Made by a program: the position numbers and the translations under genes. From positions 124,001 through 188,000 of the forward strand of contig NZ_JASZYF010000001.1 of assembly GCF_030317115.1 (NCBI RefSeq): DNA of 64,000 bases. The letters are read 5' to 3'. Each line of letters starts with the position of its first letter. Positions within the stretch are counted from its first letter, which is position 1. Shown piece after piece: positions 50,758 through 59,261 of this stretch. Below the pieces are notes generated by a model. It worked only from the letters and a program-made list of their open reading frames with translations, ran no database searches and was not told the DNA's origin. The DNA comes from Variovorax gracilis. Its GTDB lineage: Bacteria; Pseudomonadota; Gammaproteobacteria; Burkholderiales; Burkholderiaceae_C.

Positions 50758-51696
50758 ATGAATCAGCTCTGCAAGGACCGCGTCGTCGTGGTCACCGGCG
50801 CCGGCCGCGGCCTGGGACGCGAATACGCCCTGGAGTTCGCACGCCAGGGCGCCAAGGTCGTCGTCAACGACCTCGGCGGCCGTGGCGATGGCGCCCCCGG
50901 CTCCGCCACCGGCCCGGCGCTCGAAGTCGTGGCCGAGATCGAGGCCATGGGCGGCCAGGCCATCGCCAACGCCGACGACGTGGCGGAATGGAACGGCGCG
51001 AGGCGCCTGATCGACACCGCCATCGACACCTTCGGCGGCCTCGATGTGCTGGTCAACAACGCGGGCATCCTGCGCGACCGCACGCTCGTCAACATGGAAG
51101 AGGAAGACTGGGACGCCGTGATCCGCGTGCACATGCGCGGCACCTTCGCTCCCTCGCGGCATGCGGCCGCCTACTGGCGCAACGAGTCGAAGGCCGGGCG
51201 CCAGCGCGTGGCCCGGCTCATCAACACCAGTTCGTCGTCGGGCCTCTACTGCAACGCCGGGCAGTCCAACTACGGCGCGGCCAAGGCCGGCATCGCCGCG
51301 CTGTCGGTGATTGCCTCGCGCGAACTGGACCGCTACGGAGTGACGGTGAACGCCATCTACCCCACCGCCATGAGCCGCCTGACCGAGGACATCTTCGCCA
51401 GCCCCAAGTGGCAGGCGATCCGCAACGAGGCGCCCGGCTTCGATCCGCTCGATCCGTCGAACGTGGCGCCGCTGGTGGCCTGGCTCGGCAGCGCCGAATC
51501 CAGCGGCATCACCGGGCGCGTGTTCGGCGCGCGCGGCGGCCGCATCACGGTGGCCGAAGGCTGGCATGCGGGCCCGCGCATCGAGAAGCAGGGGCGCTGG
51601 ACGGTCGAGGAACTGGGCGGCCTGATTCCCGACCTCGTGAAGAAGGCTGCGCCCAACGCACTGACGACCGGCGAGATTCCCGAGGTGTCGGCATGA
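50758..51696 (+). CDS. MFE-2/17beta-HSD4-like short-chain dehydrogenase
   Basis: 312-aa SDR of the type that forms the N-terminal (3R)-hydroxyacyl-CoA dehydrogenase of eukaryotic D-bifunctional protein. Cofactor motif TGAGRGLGREYALEFARQGA, then the diagnostic VVNDLGGRGDG, NNAGILRDRTLVNM, catalytic Ser in INTSSSSGLYCN and Tyr-Lys in SNYGAAKAGI. The C-terminal ~50 residues continue beyond the usual SDR end but lack the hydratase and SCP2 domains of MFE-2. ATGA-type overlap with the next gene (51693). Confidence 0.9.
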   Translation: MNQLCKDRVVVVTGAGRGLGREYALEFARQGAKVVVNDLGGRGDGAPGSATGPALEVVAEIEAMGGQAIANADDVAEWNGARRLIDTAIDTFGGLDVLVNNAGILRDRTLVNMEEEDWDAVIRVHMRGTFAPSRHAAAYWRNESKAGRQRVARLINTSSSSGLYCNAGQSNYGAAKAGIAALSVIASRELDRYGVTVNAIYPTAMSRLTEDIFASPKWQAIRNEAPGFDPLDPSNVAPLVAWLGSAESSGITGRVFGARGGRITVAEGWHAGPRIEKQGRWTVEELGGLIPDLVKKAAPNALTTGEIPEVSA

Positions 51697-52850
51697 CCCA
51701 GCTCCTCGATGCCTTCCGCCTCGCGAAGCTGCCACCGGAAGCCGAAGCCTTCCGCACGGAGGTGCGCGAATTTCTCTCGACGCACCTGGAGCCCGCGGCG
51801 CCCGCGGTGCGAGCGCGCACCTGGATGGGCTTCGACGCGGCCTTCAGCCGCCGCCTGGCCGAGCGAGGCTGGGTCGGGTTGACACTGCCCGGCAGCTACG
51901 GCGGCGCGGGCCTCGATGCGTTTCGCCGCTTCGTGCTGGTCGAGGAGTTGCTTTCGGCCGGCGCGCCCGTGGCTGCGCACTGGATCGCCGACCGCCAGAG
52001 CGGCCCGCTGCTCAACAAGTTCGGCACCGAGGCGCAAAAGGACTTCTACCTGCCGCGCATCTGCCGCGGCGAAGCCTTCTTCTGCATCGGCATGAGCGAG
52101 CCCAACTCGGGCTCCGACCTCGCCAGCGTGCGCACCCGCGCAACGCGATGCGAAGGCGGCTGGCGCCTGTCGGGCCGCAAGATCTGGACGACCAACGCCC
52201 ACCGCTCGCACTACATGATCGCGCTCGTGCGAACCTCCGGCGCGCCGGAGGACCGGCAGGCGGGCCTGTCGCAGTTCATCGTCGACCTCTCGCGGCCGGG
52301 CATCAGCGTGCGGCCCATCGTCGACCTGACGGGCGACGCGCACTTCTCGGAAGTGACCTTCGACGACGTGCTGCTCGCCGACGACACGCTGGTCGGCGAG
52401 GAAGGCAGCGGCTGGGCGCAGGTCAATGCCGAGCTGGCCTTCGAGCGCAGCGGCCCCGAGCGCCTGTATTCGAGCGTGGTGCTGCTCGACACCTGGATCG
52501 CGAGTTTGCGCAAGACCGGCTTCTCTGCCTCCGATGCCACGTTGGTCGGCAACTTCACAACCCAACTCGCGACGCTGCGCAGCCTGTCGGTGGCCGTCAC
52601 CACCAAGCTCGCGCGCGGCGAGAGCCCGGTGGTCGAAGCAGCGCTCGTGAAGGACATCGGCACCGAGTTCGAGCAGGCGATTCCCGCGGCCATCGAGGCG
52701 GCCGTCGCCGCGGACCCGGCACGCGCCGTCGATGCCGACCTGCATCGCACCCTGGCCTACCTGAGCCAGATCTCGCCCACCTTCTCGCTGCGCGGCGGCA
52801 CGCGCGAGATCCTGCGCGGCATGATCGCCCGCGGCCTGGGCCTGCGCTGA
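51693..52850 (+). CDS. Acyl-CoA dehydrogenase, first subunit of pair B
   Basis: 385-aa dehydrogenase comparable to the 47425 protein: GWVGLTLPGSYGGAG, GMSEPNSGSDLASVRT, GRKIWTTNAHRSHY and SLRGGTREILRGM near the end. The usual YxGxxE motif at the C-terminus is altered to RGGTRE. It overlaps the SDR gene by 4 bp and is followed after 24 bp by a shorter partner, giving a second tandem pair in the same operon. Confidence 0.9.
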   Translation: MTQLLDAFRLAKLPPEAEAFRTEVREFLSTHLEPAAPAVRARTWMGFDAAFSRRLAERGWVGLTLPGSYGGAGLDAFRRFVLVEELLSAGAPVAAHWIADRQSGPLLNKFGTEAQKDFYLPRICRGEAFFCIGMSEPNSGSDLASVRTRATRCEGGWRLSGRKIWTTNAHRSHYMIALVRTSGAPEDRQAGLSQFIVDLSRPGISVRPIVDLTGDAHFSEVTFDDVLLADDTLVGEEGSGWAQVNAELAFERSGPERLYSSVVLLDTWIASLRKTGFSASDATLVGNFTTQLATLRSLSVAVTTKLARGESPVVEAALVKDIGTEFEQAIPAAIEAAVAADPARAVDADLHRTLAYLSQISPTFSLRGGTREILRGMIARGLGLR

Positions 52851-52874
52851 CGCAGGCAAGACAAGGAGACACAC

Positions 52875-53858
52875 ATGTTCACGGAAGCCATCGAGAGCAT
52901 CCTCAACGACCAGTGCACGCCATCTGCGATCCGCGCCATCGAGAACGGCGGCCCGGCCACCGCGCTCTGGAGCGCCCTGGCCGACAACGGATTCCTGGAG
53001 CTGATGGCCAGCGAATCCGCAGGCGGCGCAGACCTCGACCTCGACGCCATCTTCCCGATCTTCGTGGCCTTCGGCCGCCATGCGGTGCCGGTGCCCGCGG
53101 CGCAGAGCATCGCGGCGCGCGCCCTGCTGCGCGACACCGCCGCACCCGCCGGCATGGTGACGCTGGCTGGACATGCCCGACGCGAGCACGACGGCTCGGT
53201 CGTCGCTTCGAACATCGCGTTCGGCTCGATCGCCGACTTCGTGCTCGCCGATCTCGACGGTCAGCTCGTGCTGCTCGATGCCGCGCAGGCCGGGCGCACG
53301 ACCAGCGGCGTGCGCGGCAGCCAGGCCGCGTCGCTGCGCTGGCCGACAGCCTCCGTTCCCGCGCCCATCGGCGACAACGGCCGCGAGGTCGCGGTCTTCA
53401 GCGCCGCGCTGCATGCCGCCGCGATCGCCGGCGCGATGGAACGCATGTTTGCCATGACGCTCGGCTACTGCAACGACCGCGTGCAGTTCGGCAAGGCCAT
53501 CGGCAAGTTCCAGGCTGTTCAGCACCAGCTCAGCGTGATGGCGGAGCATGTGGCCTGTGCCTGTGTGGCGGCCGAGCTGGCCTTCGCGGCCGGCGCCAAG
53601 GTCCCTGCCCCGCTCGCCGCAGCCACGGCCAAGGCGCGCACCAGCGCGTCCGTGCCGCTCGTGGCCTCGACCGCGCATGCGCTGCATGGCGCGATCGGCG
53701 TGACCGAGGAATTCGACCTCCAGCTCTACAGCCGGCGCCTGCATGAATGGCGCATGGCCGACGGCTCGGAGGCCTGGTGGAACCGCATCGTCGGCGAGGC
53801 CGTGCTCGCGCACTCCGCGACGTCGATCCTGCAATTCGCGATGGAGGACATCCTGTGA
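52875..53858 (+). CDS. Acyl-CoA dehydrogenase, second subunit of pair B (short)
   Basis: 327-aa protein, shorter than typical acyl-CoA dehydrogenases (about 380). The N-terminal helical part (ALADNGFLELMASESAGGADL) and the C-terminal domain (GYCNDRVQFGKAIGKFQAVQHQLSVM, HGAIGVTEEFDLQLYSRRL; quoted in pieces QFGKAIGKFQAVQHQ and GAIGVTEEF) are present, while the central beta-domain is reduced. This is the expected look of a non-catalytic partner. The next gene starts at a GTG overlapping its stop. Confidence 0.87.
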   Translation: MFTEAIESILNDQCTPSAIRAIENGGPATALWSALADNGFLELMASESAGGADLDLDAIFPIFVAFGRHAVPVPAAQSIAARALLRDTAAPAGMVTLAGHARREHDGSVVASNIAFGSIADFVLADLDGQLVLLDAAQAGRTTSGVRGSQAASLRWPTASVPAPIGDNGREVAVFSAALHAAAIAGAMERMFAMTLGYCNDRVQFGKAIGKFQAVQHQLSVMAEHVACACVAAELAFAAGAKVPAPLAAATAKARTSASVPLVASTAHALHGAIGVTEEFDLQLYSRRLHEWRMADGSEAWWNRIVGEAVLAHSATSILQFAMEDIL

Positions 53859-54643
53859 GCCAATTCCTGAACTACGAGCAGGAGGGCCACATCGTCACCC
53901 TGACGATGAACGACCCCGAGCGCCGCAACGCGCTCACCGGCAACAACGCCGTGCCGGAATTCCTCGCGGCCATCGACCGCATCCATGCCGACCATTCGGT
54001 GCGGGCCGTGATCCTCACCGGGTCGGGCACGGCCTTCTCGTCGGGCGGCAACGTGCGCGACATGGGCCGCTACAGCGCCATGCCGGCGATGGAGCTGCGG
54101 CGTGAATACCGGCTGGGCATCCAGAAGCTGCCTCTTGCGCTCTTCAACCTGGAGGTGCCCGTGGTCGCGGCGGTCAATGGCGCGGCCATCGGCGCGGGCC
54201 TCGACCTCGCCTGCATGTGCGACATCCGTGTCGCCGCCGAGGAGGCGAAGTTCGCCGAAAGCTTCGTCAAGCTCGGGATCATTCCGGGCGACGGCGGCGC
54301 CTGGCTGCTGCCGCGCATCATCGGCCTGTCGCGCGCGACCGAGCTCACGCTGACGGGGCAGACGATCGACGCGCGCCAGGCGCTCGAATGGAACCTGGTG
54401 TCGCGCGTGGTGCCGGCCGACCAGCTCCTGCCGACCGCGCGCGAGATCGCCGGCGCGATCGCCGCGAATCCGCCGCACGCGGTGCGCCTCGCCAAGCGCC
54501 TGCTGCGCGAAGCGCTGCACAGCCGGCTCGACACGCTGCTGGAGATGTCCGCGGCCTTCCAGGTGATGTCGCACCAGACGGCGGACCATCAGGAGGCGGT
54601 GGCGGCCTTCATCGAGAAGCGAAAGCCGGAGTTCCGCGGATAG
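53855..54643 (+). CDS. Enoyl-CoA hydratase family protein (GTG start)
   Basis: 262-aa crotonase. TGSGTAFSSGGNVRDMG and AAVNGAAIGAGLDLACMCD form the oxyanion hole; ESFVKLGIIPGDGGAWLLPR follows. The first catalytic Glu position is Asp (GLDLA) and the second acid appears as part of GDGG, as in several hydratase paralogues of uncertain reaction. It starts with GTG overlapping the previous stop (GTGA) and is last of the 45.1-54.6 kb operon; a strong terminator follows 17 bp later. Confidence 0.89.
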   Translation: MSQFLNYEQEGHIVTLTMNDPERRNALTGNNAVPEFLAAIDRIHADHSVRAVILTGSGTAFSSGGNVRDMGRYSAMPAMELRREYRLGIQKLPLALFNLEVPVVAAVNGAAIGAGLDLACMCDIRVAAEEAKFAESFVKLGIIPGDGGAWLLPRIIGLSRATELTLTGQTIDARQALEWNLVSRVVPADQLLPTAREIAGAIAANPPHAVRLAKRLLREALHSRLDTLLEMSAAFQVMSHQTADHQEAVAAFIEKRKPEFRG

Positions 54644-54660
54644 GCGTACTGCGCACGCCA

Positions 54661-54693
54661 ACGAAAACGCCGGCAACCAGCCGGCGTTTTCGT
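54661..54693. terminator. Bidirectional terminator between convergent operons
   Basis: A perfect 14-bp inverted repeat, ACGAAAACGCCGGC (54661-54674) and GCCGGCGTTTTCGT (54680-54693), around the loop AACCA. The A-rich left arm and T-rich right arm give a U-tract on either strand, so it serves both the plus-strand hydratase operon and the minus-strand operon ending at 54732. Confidence 0.92.
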
Positions 54694-54731
54694 TTCGGAG
54701 TTTCGGCGTTCCGGCGTTTCGGCTCCCAGGT

Positions 54732-55742
54732 TCAGCTCGCGTCGAGCTCCGAAGCCTCGCGGATGACCCGCGTGAAGGCGCCGGCAGCCTGGACGGCATC
54801 GCCGACGAGGCGGGCAATGATGCGCGCCGCCGGCTCGATCCCGTCGGCGAACCCGCCGGCAGGCCCCAGCGACACGATGCCGCCGTCCACGTCGCCCTCG
54901 GCATACACGCGCTGCCGCGTCCGCGAGGACAGGATCAGGTCGCCGAACTCCCCATGGCTGCGCGCACCTGCCGCTTCGAGCCGGCGCACCTCGCGCGCGG
55001 CCTCGTTGTGCAGCACGCGCCAGGTGTCGCCGATCGATCCGAGGATCGCGGTGGAGCAATGTTCGTCGGCCTCGACGATGCGTTGCTTGAGCGCCTGGTG
55101 CGCGCGAATCTCGCGGGCCACCATGAAGCGGCTGCCCATCACGACGCCATCGGCGCCCAGCGCCAGGGCGGCAGCGATCTGGCGCCCGCTGCCGATGCCG
55201 CCACCGAGGACCAGCGGCAACCCGATGCGTTCGAGTGCGAAGGCGCCGTTGACGAAGGCAGACAGCTGGTTCGCACCCGGGTGGCCGCCCTCCTCGCAGC
55301 CCACCAGCGCGAGCACATCGACGCCGAGGCGTGCCGCGCTCTGCGCATGGCGCACGCTGGGGCACTTGTGCATCAGCAGCCCGCCACCGCGGTGGATCGA
55401 CGCAACCAGGTGCTCGGGCGAATCGCCCGCGCTTTCAAAATGGCGAACGCCTTCGCCGAGGGCGATGTCGATCCATTCGGGCACGCACGCGTTGGCACCG
55501 GGCCGGCGCGAGAGGGTGAGGTTCACGCCAAAGGGCCGACCCTGCGTCAGTTCGCGGCAGCGCCGCAGATCGGCGCGAAAGTCGTCGGGCGATTCGAAGG
55601 ACCGGGCCGTGATGAACCCCATCGCGCCGGCATTGACCACGGCCGCGACGATGTCCGACTGGCCGAGGTGGTGCATGCCGCCGAGAAGGATCGGATGGCG
55701 GATGCCGAACAGTTCCGTGAGCCGTGTGCGGAAGCCTGTCAT
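54732..55742 (-). CDS. Nitronate monooxygenase-like FMN protein (2-nitropropane dioxygenase family)
   Basis: 336-aa TIM-barrel flavoprotein. HPILLGGMHHLGQSDIVAAV is the N-terminal FMN strand, ALVGCEEGGHPGANQ the central glycine/His region and LVLGGGIGSGRQIAAALALGADGVVMG the phosphate-binding end (quoted in part: GGGIGSGRQIAAALALGADG). The family includes nitronate oxidases and FabK-type enoyl reductases. In acyl-CoA clusters an enoyl-CoA reductase role is possible. Last gene of a minus-strand operon, 12 bp after the ligase upstream. Confidence 0.85.
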   Translation of the reverse strand: MTGFRTRLTELFGIRHPILLGGMHHLGQSDIVAAVVNAGAMGFITARSFESPDDFRADLRRCRELTQGRPFGVNLTLSRRPGANACVPEWIDIALGEGVRHFESAGDSPEHLVASIHRGGGLLMHKCPSVRHAQSAARLGVDVLALVGCEEGGHPGANQLSAFVNGAFALERIGLPLVLGGGIGSGRQIAAALALGADGVVMGSRFMVAREIRAHQALKQRIVEADEHCSTAILGSIGDTWRVLHNEAAREVRRLEAAGARSHGEFGDLILSSRTRQRVYAEGDVDGGIVSLGPAGGFADGIEPAARIIARLVGDAVQAAGAFTRVIREASELDAS

Positions 55743-55754
55743 GAGATGCGGCTG

Positions 55755-57311
55755 TCAGTGCACCTGCCGCAACTGCCCGGCCCAGTGCGGCTCGCGCAGT
55801 TCGCGCTTGAGCACCTTGCCTGCCGCCGACAGCGGGAGCGCCTCCCGGAATTCGATGGTCTTCGGGCACTTGTAGCCCGCGATGTGGCGGCGGCAGTGGT
55901 CGTGCAGGCCGGCGTCGTCCACATCCGCGCCGGGCTTGCGCACCACCACCGCATGCACGGCCTCTCCCCACTGCACATGCGGCACGGCGATGACGGCGCA
56001 GGCCTGCACGGCCGGATGCCGTGCGATCACGTTCTCGACCTCGGCCGAATACACGTTCTCGCCGCCGCTGACGATCATGTCCTTGAGCCGGTCGACGATG
56101 AAGACGTGGCCCTCCTCGTCCATCCTGGCGCCGTCGCCGGTGCAGAGCCAGCCGTCACGGACGGCACGCGCCGTCTCCTCGGGCTTGTTCCAATAGCCGC
56201 GCATCACGTTCGGCCCGCGCACGATGAGTTCGCCCACCTCGCCGCGGGGCACCTCGCGGCCCTCGCCGTCGACCACCTTCACGGCGACGCCGGGGGTTGC
56301 ACGGCCGGCGGAGCGCGACAGGCCCGAGGCCCGTCCGGACTCGCCGTGGTTTTCCGGTGGGTTCGAGGTGACGCCGCCCGCCTCGGTCAGTCCGTAGGAA
56401 TGGGTGAACTCCACGCCGGGCCACAGGGTCATGGCGCGCTCCAGCACCGACTCCGCGATGGGCGATGCGCCATAGACCATGCGCCGCAGGCTGTCGAGCC
56501 GGAAGCAGTCGAACTCGGGGTGGGTGATGAGCGCCTGCAGCATCGTCGGCACGAGCAGCACATCGGTCACGCCCTCGCGCTCGATCGTCTGCAGCACCTC
56601 GCGCGCATCGAAGCCCGGCACCAGCACATGGCTCTCGCCCGCCACGAACTGCACCAGCGCGCGGCCGATGCCGCCGATGTGGAACAGCGGCGCGACGTGC
56701 AGCGCCATGCTGGGCCCCGACGTCAGCGGCGTCTGCACGAGCCGCTGCATGCAGATGGCCCACAGGCTCCAGTGGCTGTGCATCACGCCCTTGGGAAAGC
56801 CGGTGGTCCCGCCCGTGTAGAGGATGCAGGCCAGGTCGTCGCCGGCACAGCCCGCGTCCTCGACCGCGGCCGCGGCCTCGATCAGCGCGTCGTAGCGCAG
56901 CATGCCCTCGGGCGTCGTGCCTTCGCCCGCGTGGATGAAGAGGGGCACTCGCCGGGCGCTCGCGCGGATGCCCTCGACCCGTCCCAGGAAGTGGTCGTCG
57001 ACCAGCAGGATGCCGGTGGCGCAGTCGTCGAGCGAATACACCATCTCCGGCGCGCTCCACCGCGTGTTGACCGGGTTGAGCACGCCGCCGGCCCACCACA
57101 CGGCCATCATCTGTTCGAGCCAGCGGTCGGAGTTGAGGCCCAGCACGCCGACGCGGTCGCCCTGCTTCATGCCGAGGGCCTTCAATGCGCCGGCCAGGCG
57201 CGCCACGCGATCGCCGAAGGTGCGAAAGCTCTGGCGCCTTCCGTGGAACACGGTGGCGATGCGCTCGGGCGTGGACTGGATCGAGCGCTGGAGCGCAAGC
57301 GTCATGGACAT
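55755..57311 (-). CDS. Acyl-CoA synthetase (AMP-forming), operon 3 second gene
   Basis: 518-aa adenylate-forming CoA ligase. A3 motif ILYTGGTTGFPKGVMHSH, HSYGLTEAGGVTSNP, WLCTGDGARMDEEGHVF, IVDRLKDMIVSGGENVYSAE and the C-terminal LSAAGKVLKRELR with catalytic Lys. The start MSMTLALQRS at 57311 leads into the fold. It closely parallels the 25971-27521 ligase in motif wording. Preceded at 11 bp by a second, different ligase and followed by the FMN protein gene. Confidence 0.91.
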   Translation of the reverse strand: MSMTLALQRSIQSTPERIATVFHGRRQSFRTFGDRVARLAGALKALGMKQGDRVGVLGLNSDRWLEQMMAVWWAGGVLNPVNTRWSAPEMVYSLDDCATGILLVDDHFLGRVEGIRASARRVPLFIHAGEGTTPEGMLRYDALIEAAAAVEDAGCAGDDLACILYTGGTTGFPKGVMHSHWSLWAICMQRLVQTPLTSGPSMALHVAPLFHIGGIGRALVQFVAGESHVLVPGFDAREVLQTIEREGVTDVLLVPTMLQALITHPEFDCFRLDSLRRMVYGASPIAESVLERAMTLWPGVEFTHSYGLTEAGGVTSNPPENHGESGRASGLSRSAGRATPGVAVKVVDGEGREVPRGEVGELIVRGPNVMRGYWNKPEETARAVRDGWLCTGDGARMDEEGHVFIVDRLKDMIVSGGENVYSAEVENVIARHPAVQACAVIAVPHVQWGEAVHAVVVRKPGADVDDAGLHDHCRRHIAGYKCPKTIEFREALPLSAAGKVLKRELREPHWAGQLRQVH

Positions 57312-57322
57312 CGGGTTGGCCT

Positions 57323-59095
57323 TCAGCGGGCGAGAGACGTTTCTTCGGCGGACGATGCGGCGCGCGCTTCCTGCTCCTGCAGTTCGCGCCATGCGATCTT
57401 CCCGGTGGGGGACTTGGGCAGCTCGTCGACGATCTGCACGATGCGCGGCGCCTTGTAGGTCGCCATGTGCTCGCGGCACCAGGCCAGCAGGCTGGCGCTG
57501 TCGTCGCCGCTGCCGCGCCGGAGCGTCACGATTGCCTTGACCGTTTCGCCGCGGCGCGCATCGGGCGCGGCGATCACGCAGGCTTCGAGGATCGACGGGT
57601 GCGCGTGCAGCGCCGCTTCCACCTCGGCGGGCCAGACCTTGAAGCCCGACGCATTGATCATCCGCTTGAGACGGTCGCGCATGAACACATAGCCTTCCTC
57701 GTCCACGCTCGCGAGATCGCCGGTGCGGAAGAAGCGCTTGCCCTCCATCGCGATGAAGCTCTGCGCGTTGGCCTGTGGATGGTTCCAGTAGCCGAGCATG
57801 GTTTGCGCCGCGTGCACGACGATCTCGCCGACCTCGCCCCGGGGCACCGCCTGCAAGGTCTCGGGATCGACGATGCGCAGTTCCACGCCGAAGGTGGGAA
57901 CGCCCAGGCAGCCCTTCTTCGGCTTGTGAACCGGGTTGGCGCAAAGGAAGCTGGCGCTCTCGGTCAGCCCGTAGCCCTCGATGTAGTCCAGGCCGTAGCG
58001 GGACTTGAGCAACTCGTTCACGTGCTGCGGCGTCGCAGCGCCACCGCCGGTCACCATCGACAGGCTGCCCAGGTCGCGCGACTCGATGCCGGGCTGCGCG
58101 AAGAAGTCGACCAGCATCGCCGGTAGCGCGGCCCAGAAGGTCACGCGATGCCGCTCGATCAGCGTCGCCGCGGCCTCCCGGTCCCAGCGCGGCATGAGCA
58201 CGATGGTGCCGCCCCAGAAGATGGCGGAGTTGACGTTGTTCTGCAGCCCCAGCAGGTGGAAGAGCGGCGCAACGGCGAGATAGACAGACGACGGGTTGGT
58301 GCGCCGCCACAGCGACGAGCCCACGCACGAGGTCATCACCGTGCGGTGCGTGTGCACGCAGGCCTTGGGCTTCCCGGTGGTGCCCGAGGTGTAGGGCAGC
58401 ATGCAGAGGTCGTCCGGGCCGGCGCGATGCGGCGCGGGCTCGTGCGCCAGCGCGAGGGCGGCGTTCCAGGACTCGGCCGCCTGCGGCAGCCGGATGTCGC
58501 CGGTGCGCGTGCGCAGCCAGTCCGGCGTGGGCAGGCCGGCGGCGTCGTCGCCGAGCGCATCGCCGTAGGCATGCACGACCACCTTGCGCAACGCGCCCTG
58601 GCCCAGCAGCGGCATGACGCGGTCGAGCAGTTCGCTGGCCACGAAAGCCACCACCGCGCCGCTGTCGCTCACGATGTGTTCGAGTTCGTCGCGCAGCAGC
58701 ATGGCGTTGACCGGCACGAAGACCGCATCGGCACGCAGGATGGCGAAGTAGGCCGCGATGAACTGCGGGCAGTTCTGGCTGAACACGATCACGCGGTCGC
58801 CCGGCGCAACGCCGCAGGCACGCTGCAGGTAGCCGGCCATCGCCTCGGCCTGGGCCAGCAGTTCGGCGTAGCTGAGCGAGCTTCCGTGGAACTGGATCGC
58901 CGTCTTCGCCGGGTAGCGCTGCGCGGAAGTTTCGAGATTGCGAAACAGGCTCGTCTCGGGGATGTGAACGGCAAGCGGCAGCCCTGCGCGGGCATGCGCC
59001 GCATCGAGGCGAAGCGCGCCGCCGGGGCGCTCGACCACACCCTGGGGTGGAGGGCACGGATGTGCCGGTTTCCGGGTTGCGCTGGATGCATCCAT
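57323..59095 (-). CDS. Acyl-CoA synthetase (AMP-forming), operon 3 first gene
   Basis: 590-aa CoA ligase, longer N-terminus (about 45 residues before HIPETSLFRNLETSAQRYP). A3 motif MLPYTSGTTGKPKACVHTH, IEGYGLTESASFLCANP, FFRTGDLASVDEEGYVF, MRDRLKRMINASGFKVWPAE and the Lys motif SPTGKIAWREL. It looks like a long-chain-fatty-acid ligase of the same family as the gene behind it but is clearly divergent, so the pair probably activates different acids. Start ATG 59095; two operators lie between it and the divergent DUF2889 gene. Confidence 0.9.
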   Translation of the reverse strand: MDASSATRKPAHPCPPPQGVVERPGGALRLDAAHARAGLPLAVHIPETSLFRNLETSAQRYPAKTAIQFHGSSLSYAELLAQAEAMAGYLQRACGVAPGDRVIVFSQNCPQFIAAYFAILRADAVFVPVNAMLLRDELEHIVSDSGAVVAFVASELLDRVMPLLGQGALRKVVVHAYGDALGDDAAGLPTPDWLRTRTGDIRLPQAAESWNAALALAHEPAPHRAGPDDLCMLPYTSGTTGKPKACVHTHRTVMTSCVGSSLWRRTNPSSVYLAVAPLFHLLGLQNNVNSAIFWGGTIVLMPRWDREAAATLIERHRVTFWAALPAMLVDFFAQPGIESRDLGSLSMVTGGGAATPQHVNELLKSRYGLDYIEGYGLTESASFLCANPVHKPKKGCLGVPTFGVELRIVDPETLQAVPRGEVGEIVVHAAQTMLGYWNHPQANAQSFIAMEGKRFFRTGDLASVDEEGYVFMRDRLKRMINASGFKVWPAEVEAALHAHPSILEACVIAAPDARRGETVKAIVTLRRGSGDDSASLLAWCREHMATYKAPRIVQIVDELPKSPTGKIAWRELQEQEARAASSAEETSLAR

Positions 59096-59165
59096 GGGGT
59101 TCCGTCCGAAGTTGCGTTGTCTCTCTGATCGGAATCGAGTAGACCAGCGGGCCCGGCAGGGGCGG

Positions 59166-59182
59166 CCACCCCGAACGGGTGG
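59166..59182. promoter_or_regulatory. 17-bp palindromic operator, copy 7
   Basis: CCACCC-CGAAC-GGGTGG, perfect inverted repeat, 71 bp upstream of the acyl-CoA synthetase operon start (59095). Confidence 0.66.
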
Positions 59183-59208
59183 TCGATCGCGGGCATTCGA
59201 AGCGGCAA

Positions 59209-59225
59209 CCACCCGCCAGGGGTAG
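59209..59225. promoter_or_regulatory. 17-bp palindromic operator, copy 8
   Basis: CCACCC-GCCAG-GGGTAG, 43 bp (about four helical turns) from copy 7 and 36 bp before the DUF2889 gene start. The two copies could serve the two divergent promoters. Confidence 0.63.
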
Positions 59226-59261
59226 TGCAGGCCCGGCCAGTCCGGGCCGACCATCGTGTTC

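Noticed and set aside
29891..54643. Complete steroid degradation cluster
   Set aside because: No ring-cleavage or ketosteroid dehydrogenase/hydroxylase genes are present; only the side-chain-like part can be supported.
54954..57458. 834-codon plus-strand open frame opposite the nitronate monooxygenase and ligase genes
   Set aside because: Antisense to two genes with full catalytic motifs; composition is typical of complementary reading of GC-rich codons.
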